Source: an uncultured Clostridia bacterium
GTDB taxonomy: Bacteria; Bacillota; Clostridia; Oscillospirales; Acutalibacteraceae
Length of the DNA stretch: 64,000 bases
Assembly: GCA_945876745.1 (NCBI GenBank)
Contig: CAMCPL010000001.1
Coordinates: 62,001 to 126,000, forward strand
Direction: 5' to 3'
Shown here: positions 19,401 to 28,824 of the stretch, piece by piece
Layout: each line of letters opens with the position of its first letter
How positions within the stretch are numbered: the stretch's first letter is position 1
Translations under genes and position numbers: made by a program
The notes under the pieces: generated by a model
Database searches by the model: none
Told to the model about the DNA's origin: nothing
The model's input: the letters and a program-made list of their open reading frames with translations, nothing else

Positions 19401-22400
19401 TTGTTCGGATAAAGTCTTACATTAAGGTCGAGCTGTGCGTTCTTGTAGCTCAAGCCCTCTTTCAAGAGACGAAGGTCATACTGATAAAATTCAGAAGTCG
19501 GCTCGCCGTCGAGATAAAGCTCTACCTTTTGAATATCAACGAACTTCTTAAGGTTCTTGTACGCTGTGTCGAGCTTGTTATACTGTGCGTCAACGTCCTC
19601 CTGAGAGGAATTCTTCTCGGCTACCATTCTCTCTGCCTCGGTCTTTGCCTCAATATAAGGAGCCCAGGTGTCGGGATAGTAGCTTACCTCGTTGAGCGAG
19701 AGGTCGTCAAGCTGTTTAATAAGAAGCTCTAAGTGGTTGTAGTTTGTATCAACAGTAACATTACATTCAGCAGTAAATCCGCCGTCGGCAGTTGTACAAA
19801 TGATAGTTGCGTTACCGCCGTAAACATATGTGAGTACGCCGTCTTTATTTACAGTTACTACATTTTCGTTTGTTGAGAACCAAGTTACATCCTCAACGCT
19901 CGCTTCGGATTTTCCAAGAACGTTTTTAGGAAGAACCGTAGGCTTCAACTGTCTTGTCTCGCCGATTTTTGCATCAATGATTCTGTATGTGTCGAGTTCA
20001 ACGCCTGTTGCCTTTGTTCTTGCAAAAGCAATATGCTTTGTGTCGGAAACGGTTGTACCGTTGTAGTCGGTTACGGTACAGGTGATGTCTGCCGAGCAAG
20101 GGTCGTTAGACGTCGGACGGCATACGCCGTTTTCGTCTACGCTGATACTGTCGTTCGACGAGGTCCAAACCTCCTTTGAGTACATTGCGCCCGCAGGCTT
20201 AACCTCAAAGTCGAAGTCATAGCTGTAATTCTTGTAGTTCTTTGTCGAGCCTACCTTAACGGTTACGTAGTCGCTCGTCATATCCTCTTTGTTTGTTGCC
20301 TTCATCTCAATGTCGGAAATTCCAACGAATCCGCCGACCTTAATGAACGCCGCTAAAAGCTCTGCGGCAGTTGTGTCAACTACGGTCTGCGAAGCCATAT
20401 CAGCCTCGTACAATACCGTGTAAGCCATATCGAGCTTTCTCATATATGTCTTGTAGTAATCCCTATTATGCTTTGTATGAAGCACAATCGACTTGTCGCA
20501 AATATTTACGATTTCCTCAAGATACTGCTTGTCGGGCTTAACCGTTACTTCAATCGAGTCGATGAACGCACCGTCGGCAGATACGCAGTAGAGAGTTGCG
20601 GTACCTACGTCGTTTGCGTGAAGAACTGCGTCATAATTATCGTTGCCCTTCGGCGAAACGGAGAATATTTCCTCATCTGACGAATACCAGTTTGTACCGT
20701 AGCACGCATAGAATCTACTCGTCCACGTACCGTCAAATGTAAGCGTGTGAGTAGCGTCGGTATCCTTACCGTTAATCATCGTGATTTCTTCTTGGTCGAT
20801 AACATTCGAGGTTACGTCGTTTCTCGTTACGCAAACGGTGATGACATTCGACTTAACCTCGCCGTCATTTGATACGGCATAGATGTTGAAGGTATCCGTC
20901 TGCTCGTGATTGCCGCCGTGAGTAACGTCGATAGAATGAGTATCGGGAGAAATCTTTGTGTCGTAATGTTTGTTATCAACAACCCAAGTAAGATTTTGGT
21001 CGGTTGCTTCGGCAGGCTCAACGGTCGCCTTGATATTTACGCCCTTTTTGAAATACTCATTACCAATGCCGATTTTTACGGTAGCATATGTATATTCCTG
21101 ACCGTTGATTGTAATCGTTTCATTACGGCTGAGCTTACCGTTAGTGTCGCTTGTAAGACGCTCGGTAACGCCGATTCTTATATTTTCAACAGGAATACCT
21201 GTTTCAACCTCTTTTGTTGCAATATATGAGCTGATTTCGTAAAAACTTCCGTCGGAAAGAAGATAACCCGTCTGCGCCTGAAATGCGATAGTCGTTGTAC
21301 CGCCTGAAAGCGGAATGAAGTGTCCCATTGCGTCAATCTGCGCAACGCCGTCCGGGTCAACGGCAGGCTCGTCTGCATTAGCCCAGGTATAAGTCGGATT
21401 ACCTTCCTCGTCTACACCCGAAACAACGCCCCACTTCGTATAAAGGTTTTCGCTTTCCGCAACACGCTTCGGATAAATCGTATAGGTAAAATCTGCTTCT
21501 TCCTCAATGCCGACAGTATCGAGACCGTTGATATCTACCTTTGAAATGTATTTACCTGTCTTACCTGTTACGGTCATAGTTATGCTACGCTCAACGTTGT
21601 TCGTTGTTGACAAAGCGTAGATTGTGCAGGTTTGAGACGAAAGCGCACCGAGTGAGCCGCCGGCGTCAAGACCTGTTACAAGACCTGTTTCAGGGTCAAC
21701 ACAAGCAACGCTCGGGTCTGACGAACGCCAAACGATATCGGTAACGTCGCCGACTGTCGGAACAAGATTTGTCGGAACGAGCTGAACCTGCGTACCCTCT
21801 TTAACGGAATTTACACCCTCAATATCGAAAGCCTCAAGAGGCTGTGCCTCAACAACCGTAAAGTCGATAGTATCGTTATATGCAAACTGCAAACAAAGGT
21901 TTGCGATAACCTCAACGGCAGTTGCGGTAAGCTGAACAGGGTCTGCCGTATCACCTACGATATCGGCAACCGCAAAGCAAGCGTCGAGAATACCCGCAAG
22001 CACTGTACGGTTAATGTCGATGCCGATATACTTAATGAGAATATCTGCCGCCTTTTGAGTATCGAGTGTGCCCGTGTTTTCAAGCTCATAGAAGTAGTTA
22101 ATGAACTTCAAAAGAGCCTCAACAACGTCCTCGGAGTCGGGCGACGCCATAATTGTACAGGTACCTGTGTTCTTAAACTTAACGAGACCGCCGTCGTCAA
22201 CCGTTGCAACAACACGACCCTGTGTAAAGATTGAAGACGACTTTACGGAATAAACCGTACCGAAGCCGAGTCTTTGCGGAGTTGTAATTGCATAAAGCTG
22301 AACCTGGCTGCCCTTTGCAACCGTCGTCGGAACCTGCGCCTTGTTTGTAAAGTGAGTACCGTTAGGCAGGAAGTTTGCATACCATTCCTTATTTCTCTTT

Positions 22401-23062
22401 ACAACAATTTGAACAACGTCGTCGGAAACCTGATTGCCGTCTCCGTCGTAAAGCACGCAGTGAATATTAGAATTAATCTTGTCAAGGTAGGTTCTCAACG
22501 AGTCGATAAGTTCGCCCTCGTAGGACTCAATTTGATCGGCAATAATCGAATTGGAGCCGAGAGTTTCTTCAAGAATGGTAACAATTGCGTCGTTATCCAT
22601 TGAGTCAAGGTCGATATACTGGTTAAAGAACGCCTTTTCGAGAATAGGTGCAAGCACCTTGCCCAAAATCGGGATAGTTCTTACCTCGTTGTCAATCCAT
22701 AGTCTGACAACCGCACCCTTGGACGAGTCGAACGCCTTAACCTTACCGGTTTCGTCAACATCGGCAAGTGCAGGAGCCTCAGAGTACCATTTAACATAAC
22801 CGTTATCGGGGAATACAGAGTCGATAAGCTTATACTTGAGTTGAAGCTCGTCACCCTCGAACATATATTCCTTGTACTTGGTTACACCGTCCTCCTCATA
22901 GGTTGGAACGATTGTGTTCGTTTCGCCGTAGAAGATCTGCAAATCGTAGTAGCCCTCTACGCCGTCACCCGCGAAAGCCGCCGTGGCAGGCAACAAGCCC
23001 GTTACTGCCAAAAGAACGGCTAACAAAACGCTGAGCGCTTTTTGGGTTAGTCTTTTCCTCAT
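16490..23062 (-). CDS. 2190-aa secreted multidomain protein with bacterial Ig-like (BIG2) and FIVAR-type modules
   Basis: Signal peptide MRKRLTQKALSVLLAVLLAVTGLLPATAAFA; repeated WxSSxxxxxxVDxxGxVxxxxxGxxxIxxxxxDGG units alternating with helical FIVAR-like segments. Confidence 0.88.
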   Translation of the reverse strand: MRKRLTQKALSVLLAVLLAVTGLLPATAAFAGDGVEGYYDLQIFYGETNTIVPTYEEDGVTKYKEYMFEGDELQLKYKLIDSVFPDNGYVKWYSEAPALADVDETGKVKAFDSSKGAVVRLWIDNEVRTIPILGKVLAPILEKAFFNQYIDLDSMDNDAIVTILEETLGSNSIIADQIESYEGELIDSLRTYLDKINSNIHCVLYDGDGNQVSDDVVQIVVKRNKEWYANFLPNGTHFTNKAQVPTTVAKGSQVQLYAITTPQRLGFGTVYSVKSSSIFTQGRVVATVDDGGLVKFKNTGTCTIMASPDSEDVVEALLKFINYFYELENTGTLDTQKAADILIKYIGIDINRTVLAGILDACFAVADIVGDTADPVQLTATAVEVIANLCLQFAYNDTIDFTVVEAQPLEAFDIEGVNSVKEGTQVQLVPTNLVPTVGDVTDIVWRSSDPSVACVDPETGLVTGLDAGGSLGALSSQTCTIYALSTTNNVERSITMTVTGKTGKYISKVDINGLDTVGIEEEADFTYTIYPKRVAESENLYTKWGVVSGVDEEGNPTYTWANADEPAVDPDGVAQIDAMGHFIPLSGGTTTIAFQAQTGYLLSDGSFYEISSYIATKEVETGIPVENIRIGVTERLTSDTNGKLSRNETITINGQEYTYATVKIGIGNEYFKKGVNIKATVEPAEATDQNLTWVVDNKHYDTKISPDTHSIDVTHGGNHEQTDTFNIYAVSNDGEVKSNVITVCVTRNDVTSNVIDQEEITMINGKDTDATHTLTFDGTWTSRFYACYGTNWYSSDEEIFSVSPKGNDNYDAVLHANDVGTATLYCVSADGAFIDSIEVTVKPDKQYLEEIVNICDKSIVLHTKHNRDYYKTYMRKLDMAYTVLYEADMASQTVVDTTAAELLAAFIKVGGFVGISDIEMKATNKEDMTSDYVTVKVGSTKNYKNYSYDFDFEVKPAGAMYSKEVWTSSNDSISVDENGVCRPTSNDPCSADITCTVTDYNGTTVSDTKHIAFARTKATGVELDTYRIIDAKIGETRQLKPTVLPKNVLGKSEASVEDVTWFSTNENVVTVNKDGVLTYVYGGNATIICTTADGGFTAECNVTVDTNYNHLELLIKQLDDLSLNEVSYYPDTWAPYIEAKTEAERMVAEKNSSQEDVDAQYNKLDTAYKNLKKFVDIQKVELYLDGEPTSEFYQYDLRLLKEGLSYKNAQLDLNVRLYPNNATYQSVVWTSSTTAISVSSDGVCSPTANKSCYGSITCTVTDAFGNEYQDSVWVSFSYNPVTGVSLSKDSIVGAIGTTQKLTVTIEPVGSDLLHIAAADIKDYFWESDDPSVASVDQDGTVHFNGAGSTIVRCVSYDGGVSGECKVSAEGDRTALKEAIQLYKDVDYTNYEYNYGMAFKNAYDEALVVLDDKSKTQDEIDRATSNLVIAAEALADHPYKSVENIVVTYQTQKRSLTNAITSVASGMIGTNSAVSVNLSSGYSNYNDYNDIILTASNSPSGTMFKTVNWEVLETSNMSVSSNALAKITLTPSESARSSNASARVKAIYTDHYGRTTEREIWVSMSDTVCTGITVEETDLNMAGTADPYQLTYSTTGNASGYNNRVIFTTSDENVATVSASGVVSPVDAGSCVITAKTLDGGYTQTVNVSVYTDFSKLAQKVNEYEALINDVKDKDQFTEESLNALGEQVDICKAMVNEGKASQREVNAALAKLEQAYNNLTGYIPATGITVSLNDNQENITEVNPHFVRYKSTALNKATVQLAYKVAPDDAMYEGIEWTSSTSTITVDETGKVTSVSALPGAAAITATVTTVYGDSYSDTYYVSFVRYAVEEVGFTTDLLYGAPHEQKQVPVELKTTSNIASVTPSVQNCLYESMDETIATVDGDGLVTFRKQGTTQIKVTSIDGGLVGYINVQTTWDTTALQEAIAQANALVYTDYEYTYGMQLKTDREAAEAIYANPNASQQEIDAACTKLVETINSLEGHEFVLPVVTMTANDTVVSNGLTFEAIDGVLRVAVEVNGTMYKSCVLSTENEVGLTSSIGNKEIVLNKNEVGTDATVTVKAVVIDDYDRETVYSYDIILCDKIVSIDDISITLDGEVVTSVTKSGFSIGYRDFTGFTLGYVSNTASSANPIAVEWTSSAPDYITIDENGTVGLTLLAKAKDENNANITCTVTNPDGTTVSTKIPVTIKRK

Positions 23063-23255
23063 ACAAATTCCTCCTTTTGGAATGAAATCAGCCTTTATAT
23101 ATTACATAATATCTAATAATATATAAAAATTTTGCTACAGAATAATTATAAACCTTAAAGTTTTGTTAGTCAACACCGATAAGCACGTCATTTCTCCCAA
23201 ATTTTTACACCCGATTTTGTGCAAAATAAACATACCCACATTACTCTCCGTATAA

Positions 23256-23300
23256 AACGGAACGTCGAGGACGACGCATAGGTGTCCTCGACGTTCCGTT
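23256..23300. repeat. GTCGAGGAC-family palindrome
   Basis: AACGGAACGTCGAGGAC (23256-23272) and GTCCTCGACGTTCCGTT (23284-23300), perfect 17-bp arms. Confidence 0.9.
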
Positions 23301-23373
23301 AAATATAATCAATCAAACCTCTTCTTTTCACTCTTCACTTTTCACTCTTCACTCGAAAAGCCGTGACGATCAG

Positions 23374-24501
23374 TTACGGCTTTTCGACCACGCCTACAAC
23401 ATATTTTTCGCCGTTTTCAAGCGTTACAACCTTGCGCCTATCGCAGATTTCAAACGGCTCGGCGCCGTTAATTTTCAGCGAATATTTCACCTGCTTCGGC
23501 TTATCCTCGTCCAAATTTTCGAACTCTTTTCTTACCCTGTCAATATCCTCCTCGACGATAAATTTCGTCAGGTCACCGGATAATTTATTCGTAATTTCCT
23601 CTCTTGAAACTCCGAGCGATTCGGCAAATTCCGTACTCACCGCCGTAAGCTCAAACGGATTTTCATACGACGCACAGAACACGGGAGCCGGCACGTTTTT
23701 CAATATTTTCAGCAGCTTTTCCCTTTGGATATCCGCGTCCTTTTGAGCCGATTTTATCTCGGTTATATCCGTGAACATAGCGTGAAAAATCGGACAGCCG
23801 TCCTTGTCGTATCGCTGAATATCCGAGTTCATTTTGCACCAAATATAATCTTGTCCGTGGGTCAAAATTCTAATCTCCATATCAATCGGCTTCTTCGTTG
23901 CCATAGCCGAGCCGATTGCCTGAAAGGCGGCGCTTTTATCCTTCGGGTGAACAAAATCGTCAATGCGGTACTCACGCTTTTTTATTTCCTGCTTAACGGT
24001 TCCGAAGAAGCGACAGCACGCCTCGTTTGCATAAAGCACCCTAAAGTGCATATCCTTTTCAACCTTGAAAAGACAAATACCGCCCGTGATAAGGTCAATA
24101 AGGTGATTCATCGTCTTTGCGTTTTCGCGGATTTTTTTACTCTTTTCCGCAACCTTGCTCACGTCTGCAAAGGTGATACTGCACAACGAGCTCTCGTTAT
24201 TATTACGCACCGTACAATGAACATAATTATACTTAGAGTTATAATCCTTTATGAAAAGGTCAAGATAAACAAAGGGACTGTTTTTTTTGCACAGCTTTTC
24301 AACAATCTCCTGTCGGCTCTGCGGAATGAGCAGGTCAAGAAGCGACAGCTTGCCCTGCTTTACCTTTGAATAATGCACGCCGACGAACTCACAAAAATGG
24401 CTGTCTGCATCGACAACCTCAAAGTCCTTTTTCTTATCCACAACACAGTTTAGAAATTCTACATCAAAGTATAAATCGTCACTGCTGAACATCGTATCCA
24501 T
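23374..24501 (-). CDS. PAS-domain protein, no recognisable output domain
   Basis: Three PAS-like segments (e.g. ITGGICLFKVEKDMHFRVLYANEACCRFFG...WCKMNSDIQRYDKDGCPIFHAMFTDITE); no GGDEF, kinase or HTH motif seen. Confidence 0.75.
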   Translation of the reverse strand: MDTMFSSDDLYFDVEFLNCVVDKKKDFEVVDADSHFCEFVGVHYSKVKQGKLSLLDLLIPQSRQEIVEKLCKKNSPFVYLDLFIKDYNSKYNYVHCTVRNNNESSLCSITFADVSKVAEKSKKIRENAKTMNHLIDLITGGICLFKVEKDMHFRVLYANEACCRFFGTVKQEIKKREYRIDDFVHPKDKSAAFQAIGSAMATKKPIDMEIRILTHGQDYIWCKMNSDIQRYDKDGCPIFHAMFTDITEIKSAQKDADIQREKLLKILKNVPAPVFCASYENPFELTAVSTEFAESLGVSREEITNKLSGDLTKFIVEEDIDRVRKEFENLDEDKPKQVKYSLKINGAEPFEICDRRKVVTLENGEKYVVGVVEKP

Positions 24502-24726
24502 AAATTAATTACTCCGTTTTGATTTCATTTTTCATTACACCGCCATTATATCACATCTGTGTCAAAAAATAAACAATGTTCACAATATTTTTAAGATAAA
24601 TTAATCGGTGGTTATAATTTTTAACAAAGATAGAAATATTTGCGTCATTTAGTTGTAATCGCAGATAAAATATGATAAAATATTTAACCGTAAAAATATA
24701 TTTAACAAATTGTAGGAGATTTTTGT

Positions 24727-27700
24727 ATGCAGCAGGTTTACCGTGTATTTGTTGAAAAGAAAAAAGGAAACGACATTGAAGCCTCGAATATGCTCAAGGA
24801 TTTGAGGGAAAATGTCGGAATTACAGCGCTTGAGGAGTTGAGAATAATCAACCGCTACGATGCGCAGGGCTTGAGCGAGGACGAGTTCAAAAACGCCGTA
24901 AACGGTGTATTTTCAGAAGCAAACCTTGACAGCGTAAGCTATGAAATAAGCTTCGGCGAGGGCTGGAAATACTTTGCGACAGAATTTTTACCCGGTCAGT
25001 ATGACCAGAGAGCCGACTCTGCGGCGCAATGTATTCAGCTTCTTACTGCCGGCGAACGCCCGACCGTTGCAAGCGCAAAGGTTATCGCAGTTAAAGGTGA
25101 TATCACAGACGAGGAATTTTCAAAAATCAAGGCGTATGTAATAAACCCTGTTGAGAGCCGTGAGGCTTCTATGGACAAGCCCGAAAGCCTTGACATCAAA
25201 AGCGACGTTCCTGCCGATATCATTCGCATAAACGGCTTTATCGCAAAGAGCGACGAGGAAATTGCGCAGTATCACTCCCAAATGGGCTTTGCAATGAGCG
25301 TTGCCGATTTGTGCTGGGTGCGTGATTATTTCAAAAATGACGAAAACCGTGACCCGTCACTCACCGAATTAAAGGTTATAGATACATACTGGTCAGACCA
25401 CTGCCGTCACACAACCTTTGCTACCCAACTTGACGAAATCAAGATTGAAAAAAGCAGATACTCCGAGGCTATCGAAAAGGCGCTTGAGGAATATTTTGAG
25501 CTTAGAAGCGACCTTTACGGCGACAGAAAGGATAAGATTGTCTGCCTTATGGATATGGCGTGCATCGGCACAAAGGCGCTCAAAAAGCAAGGCTATGTTG
25601 ACGATTTGGACGAGAGCGAGGAAATCAACGCCTGCTCAATAAATGTTGAGGTTGAGATTGACGGCAAAAAGGAGCCGTGGCTCGTTCAATTCAAAAATGA
25701 AACTCACAACCACCCAACAGAAATTGAGCCGTTCGGCGGTGCGGCAACCTGTCTCGGCGGTGCAATTCGTGACCCGCTTTCAGGCAGAGCTTACGTTTAT
25801 CAGGCTATGCGTGTAACAGGCGCAGGCGACCCGACTACTCCGTTTGAAGAAACGCTTGACGCAAAGCTCCCTCAAAGCAAGATTACAACCGGTGCGGCTC
25901 ACGGTTACAGCTCCTACGGTAACCAAATCGGTCTTGCAACAGGTCAGGTTGTTGAGCTTTACGACGAGGGCTATGTTGCAAAGCGTATGGAAATCGGCGC
26001 AGTAATCGGTGCTTCACCTAAATCAAATGTTATCCGTGAGGTGCCTCAAAACGAGGATGTAATCATTCTCCTCGGCGGTCGTACGGGACGTGACGGCTGC
26101 GGCGGTGCAACAGGCTCGTCAAAGGCACACGACAGCTCTTCTATCGAAACCTGCGGTGCAGAGGTACAAAAGGGTAATCCTCCTACCGAGAGAAAAATTC
26201 AAAGACTTTTCCGCAATGCAGAGGTTGCAAGAATGATTAAGCGTTGCAACGACTTCGGTGCAGGCGGCGTTTGCGTTGCTATCGGTGAGCTTGCAGACGG
26301 ATTGAAGATTAACCTTGACGCAGTACCGAAGAAATATGACGGACTTGACGGCACGGAGCTCGCTATTTCCGAATCGCAGGAGAGAATGGCAGTCGTTGTT
26401 GACAAGTCGGATATAGACAGATTTATTGAGCTTTCAAACGAAGAAAACCTCGAAGCAACCGTTGTTGCGCAGGTTACCGATACAAACAGACTTGAAATGA
26501 CATGGAGAGGCGACAAAATCGTTGACCTCAGCCGTGACTTCCTTAATACAAACGGCGTTGTTCAGCACGCAAAAGCAGAGATTTCGGCGGTTGACGAGGT
26601 ATCCTACCGCACAGAGGCTCCCGACTGCTTAAAGGATATGACTGTTTCCGAGGCGTTTAAGGCAAACCTTTCAAGGCTTGAGGTGTGCAGCCAAAAGGGA
26701 CTTGTTGAACGCTTCGACTCGTCAATCGGTGCAGGCACCGTGCTTATGCCGTATGCAGGTAAGTATCAGCTCACACCCGAAGAAGCAATGGTAGCAAAAA
26801 TTCCGCTTCTCAAGGGCGAAACAGACACGGCAACCGTTATGTCCTACGGCTTTATTCCGAAGCTTTCACGCTGGTCGCCGTTCCACAGCGCAGCATTTGC
26901 GGTAACGGAATCGCTTTCAAAGCTCGCCGCTGTCGGCTGTGACCCAAGCAAAGCAAGACTTACATTCCAAGAATATTTTGAAAGACTCGGCGACGCTCCG
27001 TCAAAATGGGGCAAGCCAACCGCCGCACTTTTGGGCGCACTTTCGGCTCAAATCGGCTATCACACTCCGTCAATCGGCGGTAAGGATTCTATGAGCGGCA
27101 GCTTCAACGAGCTTGATGTTCCGCCTACTCTCGTATCGTTTGCAGTAGGCGTCAGCAAGGCGAGCGAAACCGTATCATCGCAATTCAAGGGTGAAGCAAG
27201 CACGGTTAAATTGGTTGAAATTCCTGTTGATGAAGCAAGCGGACTTCCGAAATACGACGAGGCAATGGCACTTATGGTCGAAGTCAGCAAGGCTGTTAAG
27301 GACGGCAGAGTGCTTTCCGCAAGCGTTGTTAAAGAGGGCGGCGCCGCTGCTTGCGTATGCAAAATGGCATTCGGCAACAAGACGGGCTTCACCTTTGCAC
27401 AGGGACTTGACAAAAAAACATTGTTTGCACCGCTTCAGGGTAGTTTTGTTCTTGAGCTTGCAGACGAAAACGCTTTTGACGGCGTAACACTCGGCACAAC
27501 GAACAATAACTCCGTATTCATCATTGACGGCACGGTTTACACTCTTGACGACCTTATCGACGCTTGGACAGGCAAGCTCGAAAAGGTATTCCCGACCGAT
27601 TCAGGCAAAAAGGCAAAGATGTACGCCGATGTTCCGCTTTATAAAGAGCGTTCGATATTTATCGCAAAGAACAAGGTTGCAAGACCTAAGGTATTTATCC

Positions 27701-28479
27701 CTGCTTTCCCCGGAACTAACTGCGAAATTGATACCGCAAGAGCCTTTGAAAAGGCAGGCGCAGAAACAAGCATACTTGTTGTAAATAACCTCACTCCGTC
27801 GGCTATCGAGGAAACTATAGATAAGATGGTTAAGGAAATTGAAACGAGCCAGATTGTTATGCTTCCGGGCGGATTTTCGGGCGGTGACGAGCCAGAGGGC
27901 TCCGGCAAGTTCATTGCTACAACATTCCGCAATCCGAAGGTCAGCGAAGCAGTATCAAGGCTTCTCAACTGCCGCGACGGCTTAATGCTCGGTATCTGCA
28001 ACGGCTTCCAGGCTCTTATCAAGCTCGGTCTTGTGCCGTACGGCGAGATTGTTGATATAAAAGAAAATGACCCAACCTTAACCTTTAACACTATCGGCAG
28101 ACATATCTCCTCCGTCGCTTACACAAGAGTAACGAGCGTAAAATCTCCTTGGTTCTCCGGCGTTAACGCAGGCGACGTCTTCTCAGTTCCGATAAGCCAC
28201 GGCGAGGGCAGATTCGTTGCTGACGAAGAGGTAATGAAAAAACTTATCGCAAACGGCCAGATTGCAACCCAGTATGTAAATCTTGACGGCGAGGTTTGCG
28301 ACGATATGCCGTTTAACCCCAACGGCTCTGTATGTGCGGTTGAGGGTATCACTTCACCGGACGGCAGAGTTTTAGGTAAGATGGGACATTGCGAGCGTAA
28401 GGGCGACAATCTTTATGCAAACGTTCCGGGCGAAAAGGATATGAAGCTCTTTGAAAGCGGCGTTGCATATTTCAGATAA
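24727..28479 (+). CDS. purL: Phosphoribosylformylglycinamidine synthase, fused synthetase and glutaminase
   Basis: 1250 aa; DTYWSDHCRHTTF, FKNETHNHPTEIEPFGGAATCLGG, C-term FIPAFPGTNCEIDTARAF...GICNGFQALIKLG. Confidence 0.97.
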   Translation: MQQVYRVFVEKKKGNDIEASNMLKDLRENVGITALEELRIINRYDAQGLSEDEFKNAVNGVFSEANLDSVSYEISFGEGWKYFATEFLPGQYDQRADSAAQCIQLLTAGERPTVASAKVIAVKGDITDEEFSKIKAYVINPVESREASMDKPESLDIKSDVPADIIRINGFIAKSDEEIAQYHSQMGFAMSVADLCWVRDYFKNDENRDPSLTELKVIDTYWSDHCRHTTFATQLDEIKIEKSRYSEAIEKALEEYFELRSDLYGDRKDKIVCLMDMACIGTKALKKQGYVDDLDESEEINACSINVEVEIDGKKEPWLVQFKNETHNHPTEIEPFGGAATCLGGAIRDPLSGRAYVYQAMRVTGAGDPTTPFEETLDAKLPQSKITTGAAHGYSSYGNQIGLATGQVVELYDEGYVAKRMEIGAVIGASPKSNVIREVPQNEDVIILLGGRTGRDGCGGATGSSKAHDSSSIETCGAEVQKGNPPTERKIQRLFRNAEVARMIKRCNDFGAGGVCVAIGELADGLKINLDAVPKKYDGLDGTELAISESQERMAVVVDKSDIDRFIELSNEENLEATVVAQVTDTNRLEMTWRGDKIVDLSRDFLNTNGVVQHAKAEISAVDEVSYRTEAPDCLKDMTVSEAFKANLSRLEVCSQKGLVERFDSSIGAGTVLMPYAGKYQLTPEEAMVAKIPLLKGETDTATVMSYGFIPKLSRWSPFHSAAFAVTESLSKLAAVGCDPSKARLTFQEYFERLGDAPSKWGKPTAALLGALSAQIGYHTPSIGGKDSMSGSFNELDVPPTLVSFAVGVSKASETVSSQFKGEASTVKLVEIPVDEASGLPKYDEAMALMVEVSKAVKDGRVLSASVVKEGGAAACVCKMAFGNKTGFTFAQGLDKKTLFAPLQGSFVLELADENAFDGVTLGTTNNNSVFIIDGTVYTLDDLIDAWTGKLEKVFPTDSGKKAKMYADVPLYKERSIFIAKNKVARPKVFIPAFPGTNCEIDTARAFEKAGAETSILVVNNLTPSAIEETIDKMVKEIETSQIVMLPGGFSGGDEPEGSGKFIATTFRNPKVSEAVSRLLNCRDGLMLGICNGFQALIKLGLVPYGEIVDIKENDPTLTFNTIGRHISSVAYTRVTSVKSPWFSGVNAGDVFSVPISHGEGRFVADEEVMKKLIANGQIATQYVNLDGEVCDDMPFNPNGSVCAVEGITSPDGRVLGKMGHCERKGDNLYANVPGEKDMKLFESGVAYFR

Positions 28480-28480
28480 T

Positions 28481-28771
28481 ATGGAAACGCACAGTCATAC
28501 ACATCATCATTCCGACGAGCATAGGCGAGAGGTGTCGAATCGTCTTGCACGTGCTATCGGTCATCTTCAAAAGGTTAAGCAAATGGTCGAAAACGACGAG
28601 GATTGCAGCGATGTTCTCATTCAGCTTGCCGCCGTTAAGTCGGCTATCAACAACACAGGCAAGGTGATTTTGAAGGACCATCTTGAGCATTGTATAGTCC
28701 ACGCAGTCGAAGAGGGCGAAACGGAAATAATAGACGAGCTCAACGACGCAATCGACAAGTTCATAAAATAA
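28481..28771 (+). CDS. CsoR/RcnR/FrmR-type metal- or thiol-responsive repressor
   Basis: METHSHTHHHSDEHRREVSNRLARAIGHLQKVKQMVENDEDCSDVLIQLAAVKSAINNTGKVILKDHLEHCI; DUF156-family Cys...HxxxC layout. Starts 1 nt after the purL stop. Confidence 0.88.
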   Translation: METHSHTHHHSDEHRREVSNRLARAIGHLQKVKQMVENDEDCSDVLIQLAAVKSAINNTGKVILKDHLEHCIVHAVEEGETEIIDELNDAIDKFIK

Positions 28772-28777
28772 AAAAAT

Positions 28778-28806
28778 CCGGGGTTCACATCAAAAGTGAA
28801 TCCCGG
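28778..28806. terminator. Bidirectional terminator
   Basis: CCGGGGTTCAC / GTGAATCCCGG, 11-bp stem with one G-U, A-rich on the left, between convergent genes. Confidence 0.75.
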
Positions 28807-28824
28807 TAATCTTTTGTAAAACTG

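Noticed and set aside
23725-24369. 214-aa plus-strand ORF
   Set aside because: Antisense to the PAS protein; no support.
24502-24726. Purine riboswitch upstream of purL
   Set aside because: No recognisable purine-aptamer core or P1/P2/P3 layout could be found by eye.
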